Origin: an uncultured Clostridia bacterium
GTDB taxonomy: Bacteria > Bacillota > Clostridia > Christensenellales > Borkfalkiaceae
Direction of reading: 5' to 3'
Assembly (NCBI GenBank): GCA_947624005.1
Contig: CANQHV010000001.1
Span: forward strand, 124,001 to 188,000
Length of the DNA stretch: 64,000 nt
The notes under the pieces were generated by a model. That model did no database searches, was not told the DNA's origin, and saw only the letters and a program-made list of their open reading frames with translations. This document shows, in pieces, positions 20,793 through 29,814 of this stretch (its first letter is position 1; each line of letters begins with the position of its first letter). Position numbers and translations under genes: made by a program.

Positions 20793-22738
20793 TGAAGACT
20801 TACTTTAAAAGCCTTGCGCGGAGTTTTAAGCACCATATTACAAGGCTGCTGTCGATAATTTTCATAGTCCTTGTTTCGGTGGGCTTTTGCGCGGGGATAG
20901 GGCTTGCCTCCGACAAGATAGGCTATTCTCTGACCGACTATTATAAGTCCGCCGACGTTTCCGATTTTATTTTGAAGTCGTCGGCAGGCTTTGACGCGGA
21001 CGCGGGCGAAAAACTCGAAGCCGTTTTCCCCGACGCGCATATCGAGAGCGCGACCGTGATTGACGCCGACGTCGTAATTGACGGAAAAGCCCGCCTTACA
21101 AGGCTGTATTTTCTCGATTTTTCTTCTTGGCGGGTAAATTCGCCGCGCGTAATTTCGGGCGAAATCAAGCGGGGCGACAGCTATTCGGTTCTTTCCGAAA
21201 ACCCCGACAATAAAATTTCGGGCGCGCCCGCGGGCAGTAAAATTACCCTCGATTTCGGCGCGGTATTAAACAGCGCCGCGGCTTATTCGCGCGGCTCCGC
21301 CTCCGCAAACGACGCGCATACCGTGCCCGAGGGCGTTTGTACGGCGGAATTTACCGTTTCGGCGGTGGTGCAAAGCCCTTTGACGTTTTCGGTAAACGGC
21401 GAGGCGAGCAATTACAGCTATCTTGACGAAAACGGCAACCCCTTAAACGCGCCCGTGGCGGACACCACCGACGGAATGAACAAGGTGAAAAACCTGCTCG
21501 AAGATATACTTTATATCGACTCGTCCGCGCTTGACGTTTTGCCGCCGCTCTTGCGCCCGTACTTCGGCGTAACCGATTACTTTGTTTCGGCGCACGGCGA
21601 ATACGCTCCGTTCACCTCGGCGTATGACTCGTTTGCAGAAGGTAAAGCCGCGCAGATTTCCTCGCTTTTCGAGGGCGTAACGGTGCTTACTTTACAACAG
21701 AATTACAGTTTCAAGTCGCTGAACGCCTACGTGGACAGACTGCTTATGATAGGAATAGTCTTAATGGTTGCGTTTCTGCTTGTGACTATGCTTGTGGTGC
21801 TTTCCACAATGACGCGGCTCGTCGAGGAGGAAAGGGGGCAGATAGCCTGTCTTTCGACAATGGGTTATTCCCCCGCGAAAATCATCTCGAAGTACATTCT
21901 TTTCGCGCTTATCGCCACGGTTATAGGCGGAATCGCGGCGTACTTCATAGGTCTTGGAGTCGCCGACCTTATCTATTGGGTATTCAATTATTCGTTTACG
22001 ATGCCGCCCGCCTCGTCGAGTATCGCGATAACCTTTTTTGCGATAACTTTTTCCGTGATAATAGTGGGAACGCTTGCCGCAACGGTAATCGCGGGCGTCA
22101 GAACTCTCGGCGAAAACTGCGCCGAGCTTCTCCGTCCGCGCGCGCCGCGCGCGGGAGGAAAGGTGCTTATCGAAAAGATACCCTTTATCTGGAACAGACT
22201 GTCTTTCAAGTACAAATCGACCGTTCGGAACGTTTTGCGGTATAAAAGCAGGTTTATAATGACCGTTATAGCCGTCGCCGTGTCGATGGCTCTCGTTATG
22301 GCGGGGCTTACCTTGCTCGATATCTGCCTTTTCAGGGGAGTCGAAAGCGTGTCGATAACCATAATTTCGCTTGTAATAGTATTTTTCGCGGGGCTTTTGA
22401 CCGCCGTGGTAGTTTACACGCTTACAAGCATAAACATTTCCGAGCGCACGCGCGAGCTGGCTACGCTTAAAGTGCTCGGGTATTACGACGGCGAGGTGGC
22501 GTGGTATATCTACCGCGAAATTTTTATCGATACCGCCGTGGGCATAGTACTGGGATTTCCGCTTTCCGCGCTTATTATGGCGTTTTTGTTCCATATAATG
22601 GCGGCGGGAACTTTCGCCACCTTTATGTGGGCGGTCGCGCCCGTCGTTATAATGCTGTTTACGGGGGCGGTCACGCTTATTTTAAGAAGAAAAATAACCA
22701 AAATAGATATGAACGGCAGTCTGAAAGCGATAGAATAG
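20792..22738 (+). CDS. ABC transporter permease, FtsX-like
   Basis: N-terminal TM plus periplasmic-like domain, two FtsX-like TM blocks, ERTRELATLKVLGYYDGEV motif. Confidence 0.93.
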   Translation: MKTYFKSLARSFKHHITRLLSIIFIVLVSVGFCAGIGLASDKIGYSLTDYYKSADVSDFILKSSAGFDADAGEKLEAVFPDAHIESATVIDADVVIDGKARLTRLYFLDFSSWRVNSPRVISGEIKRGDSYSVLSENPDNKISGAPAGSKITLDFGAVLNSAAAYSRGSASANDAHTVPEGVCTAEFTVSAVVQSPLTFSVNGEASNYSYLDENGNPLNAPVADTTDGMNKVKNLLEDILYIDSSALDVLPPLLRPYFGVTDYFVSAHGEYAPFTSAYDSFAEGKAAQISSLFEGVTVLTLQQNYSFKSLNAYVDRLLMIGIVLMVAFLLVTMLVVLSTMTRLVEEERGQIACLSTMGYSPAKIISKYILFALIATVIGGIAAYFIGLGVADLIYWVFNYSFTMPPASSSIAITFFAITFSVIIVGTLAATVIAGVRTLGENCAELLRPRAPRAGGKVLIEKIPFIWNRLSFKYKSTVRNVLRYKSRFIMTVIAVAVSMALVMAGLTLLDICLFRGVESVSITIISLVIVFFAGLLTAVVVYTLTSINISERTRELATLKVLGYYDGEVAWYIYREIFIDTAVGIVLGFPLSALIMAFLFHIMAAGTFATFMWAVAPVVIMLFTGAVTLILRRKITKIDMNGSLKAIE

Positions 22739-22767
22739 TTGACAAATTTTTCATATTTGTTTAAAAT
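22739..22767 (+). promoter_or_regulatory. Sigma-A type promoter
   Basis: TTGACA-17-TAAAAT, ggagga RBS downstream. Confidence 0.65.
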
Positions 22768-22797
22768 TGAATGGTAATATACTTTCCGGAGGAAGTA

Positions 22798-24138
22798 ATG
22801 GAAGAGGAAGTCGAAGAAGAAAAAAGAGGTATTACGGTAGGCGAAGTTTTCCGCGTGGCTTTCACGCAGAAATGGCTTATCCTTATTATAGCGGTTATAA
22901 TAACCATAGCGGGTACTTTGGGAATTTATTTCGGTTATAATAAAACCAAAACGCAATACGCCGCGACCTTTACCGTCAATTTTACCGACAGCGCTACGGG
23001 CGTTTACCCCGACAATACGCCTTTCAACTATTTAAGTATTATTCAGCTTTCCACGCTTGAAAGCGTAAAGGCTTCGGACGAAAGTTTTGCGAATCTGAAA
23101 GTTACCGAAATGTTCAACTCCAACGATATCGATATTAAACAGACCGTTACCACGGTAGGCTCGGCGGCGCAGGTTTCGTATTCGCTTACCGTCAAGACAA
23201 AGTACTTCAAAAATATCGAGCAGGCGCGCGACTTTATATCGAAGCTCGTCAGCGTTCCCGTCGATTACATTACGACGTGGGCGGGGCGGCAGAAGCACGA
23301 CGCCAACCTCGAAAGTTACAAAAACGCCGACAATTTCGCCGACAGGTTGGAATATTTAAACAAACAGGCGGAACAGCTTGAAGGTCTTTTTGCGGATTTG
23401 CCCGCCAACTTCTCTTACGAAAAGACGCTTGCGGCGGCGGACCTCAAAAACGTTAAGGCGCAACTTACTTCGGTTAAAGGTATTCTCAACGAAAATTACT
23501 ACGTCGAAGAGATGGCGACGCTCGAAAGATATAAAAATTCAATCACCGCGCTCGCTCACGAACTCAAACAACTTCAAGACGTATGGGACAAGGTATTCCC
23601 CGACGTTTCGCCCGATACGGTTGTCCGCGACGGAACGTATGTAACCGAGGCTACCAAACTCGCGCAGGAAATCGTCGATAAGCAAACTTCTATTGCCGAT
23701 TATTCGGCTTATATCAAAGAAAACGGCGGCTCGGTCAGCGAAGATAGGGGCGTATATACGATATCGTTGCCCGCGTCGATTCCCGCCGAAAAGCTTGAGG
23801 GGGCGGAAAAACTCGACGGCGAACTCAAAGCGATAAACGATTCGCTTGCCACGCTTACCTCGACCTACGACAGAGCGTTCGTAAAAATGTACACCGACAC
23901 TTCGTTCATAACCATAAACGGTATAACCGAAAGCGGCGGTATGGGCGTAATAATCGCATTCGCGTTAAGCTTTGTTTTAGGCGTAATAGTAGCGTTTGCG
24001 GTCGCGCTTATAGTGGCAATGCCGAAGTATATGCGCGAAAAGCGCAAAGCCGCGACGGCGGGAGCGGACGACGGTTCGGACAATCCTGACGGCGAAACCG
24101 CGGCGGAAACGTCGGTCGAAGACGGAAATAAACAATAA
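22798..24138 (+). CDS. Wzz-like/coiled-coil protein with two terminal TM segments
   Basis: N-terminal TM (WLILIIAVIITIAGTLGIYFGY), long extracellular helical region, C-terminal TM (GVIIAFALSFVLGVIVAFAVALIVAM); topology like chain-length determinants. Confidence 0.65.
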   Translation: MEEEVEEEKRGITVGEVFRVAFTQKWLILIIAVIITIAGTLGIYFGYNKTKTQYAATFTVNFTDSATGVYPDNTPFNYLSIIQLSTLESVKASDESFANLKVTEMFNSNDIDIKQTVTTVGSAAQVSYSLTVKTKYFKNIEQARDFISKLVSVPVDYITTWAGRQKHDANLESYKNADNFADRLEYLNKQAEQLEGLFADLPANFSYEKTLAAADLKNVKAQLTSVKGILNENYYVEEMATLERYKNSITALAHELKQLQDVWDKVFPDVSPDTVVRDGTYVTEATKLAQEIVDKQTSIADYSAYIKENGGSVSEDRGVYTISLPASIPAEKLEGAEKLDGELKAINDSLATLTSTYDRAFVKMYTDTSFITINGITESGGMGVIIAFALSFVLGVIVAFAVALIVAMPKYMREKRKAATAGADDGSDNPDGETAAETSVEDGNKQ

Positions 24139-24150
24139 AATCACAATAAA

Positions 24151-24180
24151 AAAAGCGCCTTGCGACCGCAAGGCGCTTTT
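24151..24180. terminator. Bidirectional intrinsic terminator
   Basis: aaaagcgccttgc-gacc-gcaaggcgctttt. Confidence 0.85.
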
Positions 24181-24187
24181 TCAAAAG

Positions 24188-24955
24188 TTACGGTTTTTTT
24201 ACCCTTTTTAAAACCGCCGAAAGGGGGAGAAACAGAAAGGCGAAAGTGCATACCGTACAAAGGGTCTGCGGAACCATCGCCGTAAACGAAGCGTAAAAGT
24301 ACGCCCGCGCCGCCGCTTCGCCCATTCCCGCGACAAGCGGCGAAATTACGTCGTCCGCAAGCGTAAAAACAATCGTGCAAACCGCGCCGACCGCGCAAAG
24401 AGTTACGAGTTTCAGACCCTGCGCGCCGCACTTGCCCGACATTTGCATAAAAAAGAGAACCGCAAGCGCGGCAAGCCCCGCCGCCGCAAGCGAAAACACC
24501 GTCCATAGCAACGCTTTCCCCGTCGCGCGCCATAACGACGTAACGTGGCTTACGCCCTCGACCGCGCCCCATACGCTCGCCGCGCAGACGGCGGCAAGCA
24601 AAACGAACGCGGCGATATATATTTTAACCGACCCGCGCGCAAACGTTCCGTCGCTTATATTCCCTAAAAGTCCGAACACAACCGCAAGCAGGGGGTAGTA
24701 TACAAGGTATAAAATAACCACGGCGGGGTAAAAGCCGTAAATCGCGCACCTTAAAAGCGAAAAGGCGGTTGCGGCAAGCGCGCCCCTTTTCGCGCCGAAG
24801 TTATACGAAAAAACGGCGAGGATTATTGTAACGATTTCCACGCCGACGACGGCGGAAAATACCAATTGTCCGCCTAAAAGCAGGGCTACCGCCATACCCG
24901 TATAAGCTATTTCCCGCGCGGGGGAAAGCTTTTTTTCTTTTGTCAAAGCTTTCAT
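24188..24955 (-). CDS. Multi-TM protein, ECF transporter S-component-like
   Basis: REIAYTGMAVALLLGGQLVFSAVVGVEIVTIILAVFSYNFGAKRGALAATAFSLLRC resembles S-component N-terminus. Confidence 0.65.
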   Translation of the reverse strand: MKALTKEKKLSPAREIAYTGMAVALLLGGQLVFSAVVGVEIVTIILAVFSYNFGAKRGALAATAFSLLRCAIYGFYPAVVILYLVYYPLLAVVFGLLGNISDGTFARGSVKIYIAAFVLLAAVCAASVWGAVEGVSHVTSLWRATGKALLWTVFSLAAAGLAALAVLFFMQMSGKCGAQGLKLVTLCAVGAVCTIVFTLADDVISPLVAGMGEAAARAYFYASFTAMVPQTLCTVCTFAFLFLPLSAVLKRVKKP

Positions 24956-25020
24956 ACCGATTGAAAAACACCGCGGAATATGCGCCGTTTTCGGTGATAT
25001 TTTATAATTTCCGCCCGTAA

Positions 25021-25051
25021 TTGTCAAGCATTCGGGGCGTTAGGTTGACAA
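25021..25051. promoter_or_regulatory. Candidate shared operator between ECF-like gene and bioY
   Basis: TTGTCAAGC-N13-GGTTGACAA, 8/9 complementary half-sites, each containing a -35 hexamer. Confidence 0.45.
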
Positions 25052-25073
25052 CCCCTGCCAAAAGATGTAAAAT
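25045..25073 (+). promoter_or_regulatory. bioY promoter (possible leaderless mRNA)
   Basis: TTGACA-17-TAAAAT, then 6 nt, then ATG 25080. Confidence 0.65.
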
Positions 25074-25079
25074 ATACTT

Positions 25080-25637
25080 ATGAAAGGACGTAAATCTGTC
25101 GTCGCGGATATAGCGGAGTGCGCGGTTTTCGTCGCGCTTATGGTCGCGGCGGCGTATATAAGAATACCTTTTCCCTTGGTGCCGCTCACTTTTCAGACGG
25201 CGGTAAGCGTGCTTGCGGGGCTGTTGCTCGGCTGGAAAAAGGGCGTTTTGAGTATGACCGTCTACACCCTCGCGGGGCTTATCGGATTGCCAGTATTTTC
25301 CGAGGGCGGCGGCGTTTATTATGTTTTTAAACCCTCTTTCGGGTATATTGTCGGCTTTATCGCCGCGGCGGGCGTGGGAGGCGCGGTGGCGCGCGGTTCG
25401 TCCTCGTTCGTGCGCGCGCTTATAGCCGCCTTTTCGGCTCTTGCGGCAAACTATTTAATAGGAATACCCTATTGCATAGTCGCGGCGCATCTGTCGGGAG
25501 TGGAAAATCTTACCCGACTTTTTATATTCGGAAATCTTATCTATCTGCCCAAAGACGCGGTTTTGTGCGTAGTCGCGGCAATAGTTGCGGGCAAGGTGGC
25601 GCCCGCGTTGAAAAGGCTTTCCGCGCGCGGCAATTAA
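25080..25637 (+). CDS. bioY: Biotin transporter BioY
   Basis: AAAYIRIPFPLVPLTFQTAVSVLAGLLLGWKKGVLSMTVYTLAGLIGLPVFSEGGG. Confidence 0.94.
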   Translation: MKGRKSVVADIAECAVFVALMVAAAYIRIPFPLVPLTFQTAVSVLAGLLLGWKKGVLSMTVYTLAGLIGLPVFSEGGGVYYVFKPSFGYIVGFIAAAGVGGAVARGSSSFVRALIAAFSALAANYLIGIPYCIVAAHLSGVENLTRLFIFGNLIYLPKDAVLCVVAAIVAGKVAPALKRLSARGN

Positions 25638-25669
25638 CGCCGATTTTTCCCGCTGCATAAAATGGCGGT

Positions 25670-26638
25670 ATGCAGAAATCAACGGCGGTCGTATCGCTTG
25701 AAGCCATAAGAAAAAACGCGCGTTTTGTAAAAAGTCTTTTGAACGGCAAAAAGTTTTACGCGGTGGTCAAGGCGGACGCCTACGGTCACGGCGCGGCGCA
25801 GGTCGCGCACGCTCTTTCGGATATTGCCGACGCGTTCTGCGTGGCGATTACCGACGAGGGCGAAGCCCTTCGGATTGCGGGAATAGATAAAGAAATTCTC
25901 GTTTTCACCCCGCCGCTTTCCCGCGGCGACGTCGCAAGGGCGGAAAGCTATAACCTTACGCTTACGGTAAACGGCGTTGTCGCCGCGCGGCTTTCCCGAG
26001 GTCTGCCCTGCCATATAAAGTTAAATACGGGTATGAACCGCGTAGGCTGTTCGCTTTCGGAACTTGCGAAAATTCTTAAAATACTTTCTCCCGAACAGAT
26101 AAAGGGAGTATATTCTCATATTTACGCCCCGTGCGACGAACTCCACACCCGCGCTCAACTTGAAGCGTTTAAAAGCGCGGTCGCCCTTGTAAAATCGGAA
26201 AACAGCGATATATGCGCTCACTTTTCCGCCTCGGCAGGCATTTTAATGGGAGGGGAATACCTCTTTGACGGCGCGCGGGCGGGGATACTTTTATACGGTT
26301 ATTGCCCGTCGGGTTTTTCGGCTCCCGTTATTCCCGCAATGAAAATCTACGCGCCACGCGTGCAGCGCACTTCGGTATTCGGTTACGGCGTGGGTTACAA
26401 ACAGGCGGAAAAAAAGTATAAAACTCTTGCAACCTACCGCTACGGTTACGCCGACGGCGCGCCCCGTCGCGCCCGCCTCGGCGAAAGTCCGCTGTGTATG
26501 GACGGCTTTGTTTCGCGCGACGTCGGGAAGTTTTATCTTCTGGACGACGCGGGCAGGCTCGCCGAGGACTGCGGCACGATAAGTTACGAAATTTTATGTT
26601 CCGCGGCAAGGCGTTGCCGCATTGTCTACGAAAATTAA
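25670..26638 (+). CDS. alr: Alanine racemase (shortened)
   Basis: AVVKADAYGHGAAQVA PLP-Lys motif, HIKLNTGMNRVG, YRYGYADGAPRRA, CGTISYEILC. Confidence 0.85.
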   Translation: MQKSTAVVSLEAIRKNARFVKSLLNGKKFYAVVKADAYGHGAAQVAHALSDIADAFCVAITDEGEALRIAGIDKEILVFTPPLSRGDVARAESYNLTLTVNGVVAARLSRGLPCHIKLNTGMNRVGCSLSELAKILKILSPEQIKGVYSHIYAPCDELHTRAQLEAFKSAVALVKSENSDICAHFSASAGILMGGEYLFDGARAGILLYGYCPSGFSAPVIPAMKIYAPRVQRTSVFGYGVGYKQAEKKYKTLATYRYGYADGAPRRARLGESPLCMDGFVSRDVGKFYLLDDAGRLAEDCGTISYEILCSAARRCRIVYEN

Positions 26639-26652
26639 GACGGAAAAAGGTT

Positions 26653-27180
26653 ATGAAAGACGAAATACGCAAAAAACTCAAAATCAAGCGCGCGTATTTT
26701 CAGAATATCCGAAGAACGGCGGCGGACGACGCGATTTTCGAAAATTTTCTGACCGCGTTTTCCTCTTACGACAGTTTTTTCATATACAATTCTTTCGGCT
26801 CCGAGGCGGACACGAAAAAGATAATCTCCGCCCTTTCCGACCTCGGTAAAAAGGTATATCTCCCGAGGGTAGAGGGCGGGGACATAGTACCCGTGCCCGC
26901 GGGCGAAACGGTAAAGGGCGCGTTCGGAACGGACGAACCGCTCGGACAAGCCTATACGGGCGATATTGATATCTGCGTTATTCCGCTTCTTGCGGTGAAC
27001 GGCGACGGGTACCGCATAGGCTACGGCGGCGGATATTACGACAGATATTTGAAACACAGCTCCGCAAAACGCGTGGGTTTGGGATATTTTATACAGTTTG
27101 AGGACTTCGTGCCCGACGAGTGGGACGAAAAACTTGATATGTTTATTTGCGAAAGGGGGATTTATACCTTTGACAACTGA
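26653..27180 (+). CDS. 5-formyltetrahydrofolate cyclo-ligase
   Basis: DICVIPLLAVNGDGYRIGYGGGYYDRYL. Confidence 0.93.
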   Translation: MKDEIRKKLKIKRAYFQNIRRTAADDAIFENFLTAFSSYDSFFIYNSFGSEADTKKIISALSDLGKKVYLPRVEGGDIVPVPAGETVKGAFGTDEPLGQAYTGDIDICVIPLLAVNGDGYRIGYGGGYYDRYLKHSSAKRVGLGYFIQFEDFVPDEWDEKLDMFICERGIYTFDN

Positions 27181-27781
27181 TTTCGGCGCCGCGGACAAGC
27201 GCAAAGCGGCAGGTTACGAATTTTTGGATATGCTTGCAAGCGTGGCGTTTCCGTTTATGCTTCAACTTATATTTTCCGCCTCGGTAATACTCTTTGCCGA
27301 CAGCGGCGACGCGGCGGTAAAACTTGTCGCGCTGATTTTCGGCGAGCTTCTGCTTATAGGCGCGTATATAATTTTCGGCAGACAGAACGGAATCGCGGGA
27401 GTAAGAAAAAGCGTGCAAAACGTAACAAAGCGCGCCAATTCCGACGATTTGAAGGCTCATTTCCACGTCGGGGAATACGCGCTTTGGAAAGGCTTTGTAA
27501 TAGGGCTTATGTCGTGCGTGCCCTTCGCGCTGTTCCAGCTTATAAACTGCGCCGTTCCAAATTCCGTGTGCGAATTTATCTTAAAATACGCTTTCGGTTG
27601 GGCGTGGTATCCGCTCGGAATGGCGGGCGTTACCCAATGGCTCAACTTCATTTGGATTATACCCCTTACCTGCGTACACGCGGGCGCGTATTTCTGGGGC
27701 GGCAGTTTGGAACGCAAGCGCCAGCAACAGGTGGCGGCTGCGGCGGAAATGGGCAAAAAGGATAAAAAAGGCAAAAAGTGA
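27170..27781 (+). CDS. Hypothetical membrane protein (probable TTG start overlapping upstream gene)
   Basis: Three to four TM segments, Lys-rich C-terminus; ggggga before TTG 27170. Confidence 0.65.
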   Translation: MTTDFGAADKRKAAGYEFLDMLASVAFPFMLQLIFSASVILFADSGDAAVKLVALIFGELLLIGAYIIFGRQNGIAGVRKSVQNVTKRANSDDLKAHFHVGEYALWKGFVIGLMSCVPFALFQLINCAVPNSVCEFILKYAFGWAWYPLGMAGVTQWLNFIWIIPLTCVHAGAYFWGGSLERKRQQQVAAAAEMGKKDKKGKK

Positions 27782-28308
27782 GAATAATTTCGGGTACTTT
27801 CCGCGGTCTTAAACTTTGCGAATTCGAGGGCAAGGACGTCCGCCCCACTTCCGACAGAGTAAAAGAAAGTCTTTTCAACATAATTTATTCGCGGGTTGCG
27901 GGCGCGCGCGTTCTCGACCTCTTCTGCGGAAGCGGCAATTTGGGCATAGAATGTCTTTCCCGCGGCGCGGCGGAAGTACACTTCAACGATATTTCGCCGT
28001 CAAGCCTTAAAATTCTCGGAAAAAATCTCGCCAAAATAAAAAGGACGGCGGTAATAACCGCCTGCGATTTTTCCGACTGTCTGAAAGGGCTTAAAGGTAA
28101 GTTCGACCTTATATTCATCGACCCTCCGTACAGGTCGGAGGCGGGAACCGAAGCGTTGGGGCTTATTTCCGAACTCGGGCTTTTGGCGGACGGCGGAATT
28201 GCCGTATACGAGCGCGACCGCGCGTTTTCGGGCGCGGTAAAAGGGCTTGAAAAGTTTGACGAGCGCAAGTACGGTAAAACGTACATAACCTTTTTCAGGG
28301 GTGCGTAA
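27778..28308 (+). CDS. rsmD: 16S rRNA (guanine966-N2)-methyltransferase RsmD
   Basis: RIISGTFRGLKL, RPTSDRVKESLFNII, VLDLFCGSGNLGIE, FIDPPY; GTG start overlapping TGA. Confidence 0.94.
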   Translation: MRIISGTFRGLKLCEFEGKDVRPTSDRVKESLFNIIYSRVAGARVLDLFCGSGNLGIECLSRGAAEVHFNDISPSSLKILGKNLAKIKRTAVITACDFSDCLKGLKGKFDLIFIDPPYRSEAGTEALGLISELGLLADGGIAVYERDRAFSGAVKGLEKFDERKYGKTYITFFRGA

Positions 28309-28309
28309 T

Positions 28310-28798
28310 ATGAAAAAATGCGTTTTTGCGGGTACTTTCGACCCGCCCACAAAGGGTCACGAGCAGGTTGTAAAAGCCGCGCTCGGCATATTCGACGCCG
28401 TTACCGTCGCCGTAATGGTGAACACGGGCAAAACCTGCGCGCTTTCTACGGACGAGCGGGTGACGTTGCTTAAAAAACTTTTCGGCGGCGAGCCGCGGGT
28501 AAAGGTCGTGAGTTTCGATGGCGCGGCGGTGGACCTTCTGAAAAAGGAGGGCACGCCTTATTATGTGCGCGGGGTGCGGAATACAATAGACTTCGAGTAC
28601 GAAAAGTCGGATTTTTTCGCAAGCAAAAAGCTTATGCCCGAGCTTGTCGGAATTTTTATCCCGTCCGCGCAGGAAGACGAGCATATAAGCTCGACGCTTG
28701 TCAGAAACAGCGTCAGATTCGAAAAGGACTACGCGGACTATATCCCCGAAGCTATTTTAAGCGACGTCAGAAAAATTCTGGAGAGCAAATATGTTTGA
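28310..28798 (+). CDS. coaD: Phosphopantetheine adenylyltransferase
   Basis: CVFAGTFDPPTKGHEQVV, YYVRGVRNTIDFEYE, ISSTLVR. Confidence 0.95.
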   Translation: MKKCVFAGTFDPPTKGHEQVVKAALGIFDAVTVAVMVNTGKTCALSTDERVTLLKKLFGGEPRVKVVSFDGAAVDLLKKEGTPYYVRGVRNTIDFEYEKSDFFASKKLMPELVGIFIPSAQEDEHISSTLVRNSVRFEKDYADYIPEAILSDVRKILESKYV

Positions 28799-29813
28799 AA
28801 AGCAGATAAAAATTCCCGAACCCGAGCAATTGAAAGAACAGATTCCTGTGCCGCCCGCGCTTAAAAAACTGCGCGAAGAGCGCGCCGCGGCTGTTTCGGA
28901 AGTTATAACGGGCAAGTCCGACAAATTGCTTGTAATAGTCGGTCCCTGTTCCGCGCACGAAAGCGCGCCCGTCCTCGATTATGTCGAAAGGTTGGGCAAG
29001 CTTAACCTTAAATTAAAGGACAAGCTTGTGCTTGTTCCCAGAATTTATACAAACAAGCCCCGCACAAAGGGCGTGGGGTACAAGGGTATGTTTTCACAGC
29101 CCGACCCCACGAAGTCGGAAGATATTTTAAACGGCATAATCTCTATACGCCGCCTTAATATCGCCGCAATGCAGGCTTCGGGGCTTGTCGCGGCGGACGA
29201 AATGCTGTATCCGTCGAATATAGCGTATGTAGACGATTTGCTTTGCTATCACGCGGTCGGCGCAAGGAGTTCGGAAAATCAGCTTCACAGGCTTGTCGCA
29301 AGCGGTATGGACGTGCCCGTAGGCATAAAAAATCCGATGAGCGGTTCGATACCCGTGCTTTTGAATTCCATTTACGCCGCGCAAAGCCCGCAGGTGTTCA
29401 AGCTTAACGGCTGGCAGGTTAAAACCAGCGGCAACCCGCTTGCGCACGCTATACTTCGCGGCGCGGTGGACAGCTACGGCAACGATATACCCAATTTCCA
29501 TTACGAAACGGTTATAGCCGCGGCGGAGGGGTATAAAAAATCGGGGCTTTCCAACCCCGCGATTATAATAGATTCCAACCACTCGAACAGCGGCAAAAAA
29601 TTCAAACAGCAGATAAGGATATGCGAGGAAGTAATGCAGAACAGAATTTACTCCCCCGAATTCAAAAAAATAGTAAAGGGCTTTATGATTGAAAGCTTTA
29701 TCGTCGAGGGCAACCAGACCGAAGATAAGGTGTACGGTCAGTCGATAACGGACGCGTGCCTCGGCTGGGAAGATACCGAAAGATTGCTTTGCGACATAGC
29801 GGAAAAGGTGTGA
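28791..29813 (+). CDS. 3-deoxy-7-phosphoheptulonate synthase (class I, AroF/G type)
   Basis: IVGPCSAHE, PRIYTNKPRTKGVGYKG, GARSSENQLHR, DSNHSNSGKK. Confidence 0.95.
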   Translation: MFEKQIKIPEPEQLKEQIPVPPALKKLREERAAAVSEVITGKSDKLLVIVGPCSAHESAPVLDYVERLGKLNLKLKDKLVLVPRIYTNKPRTKGVGYKGMFSQPDPTKSEDILNGIISIRRLNIAAMQASGLVAADEMLYPSNIAYVDDLLCYHAVGARSSENQLHRLVASGMDVPVGIKNPMSGSIPVLLNSIYAAQSPQVFKLNGWQVKTSGNPLAHAILRGAVDSYGNDIPNFHYETVIAAAEGYKKSGLSNPAIIIDSNHSNSGKKFKQQIRICEEVMQNRIYSPEFKKIVKGFMIESFIVEGNQTEDKVYGQSITDACLGWEDTERLLCDIAEKV

Positions 29814-29814
29814 A

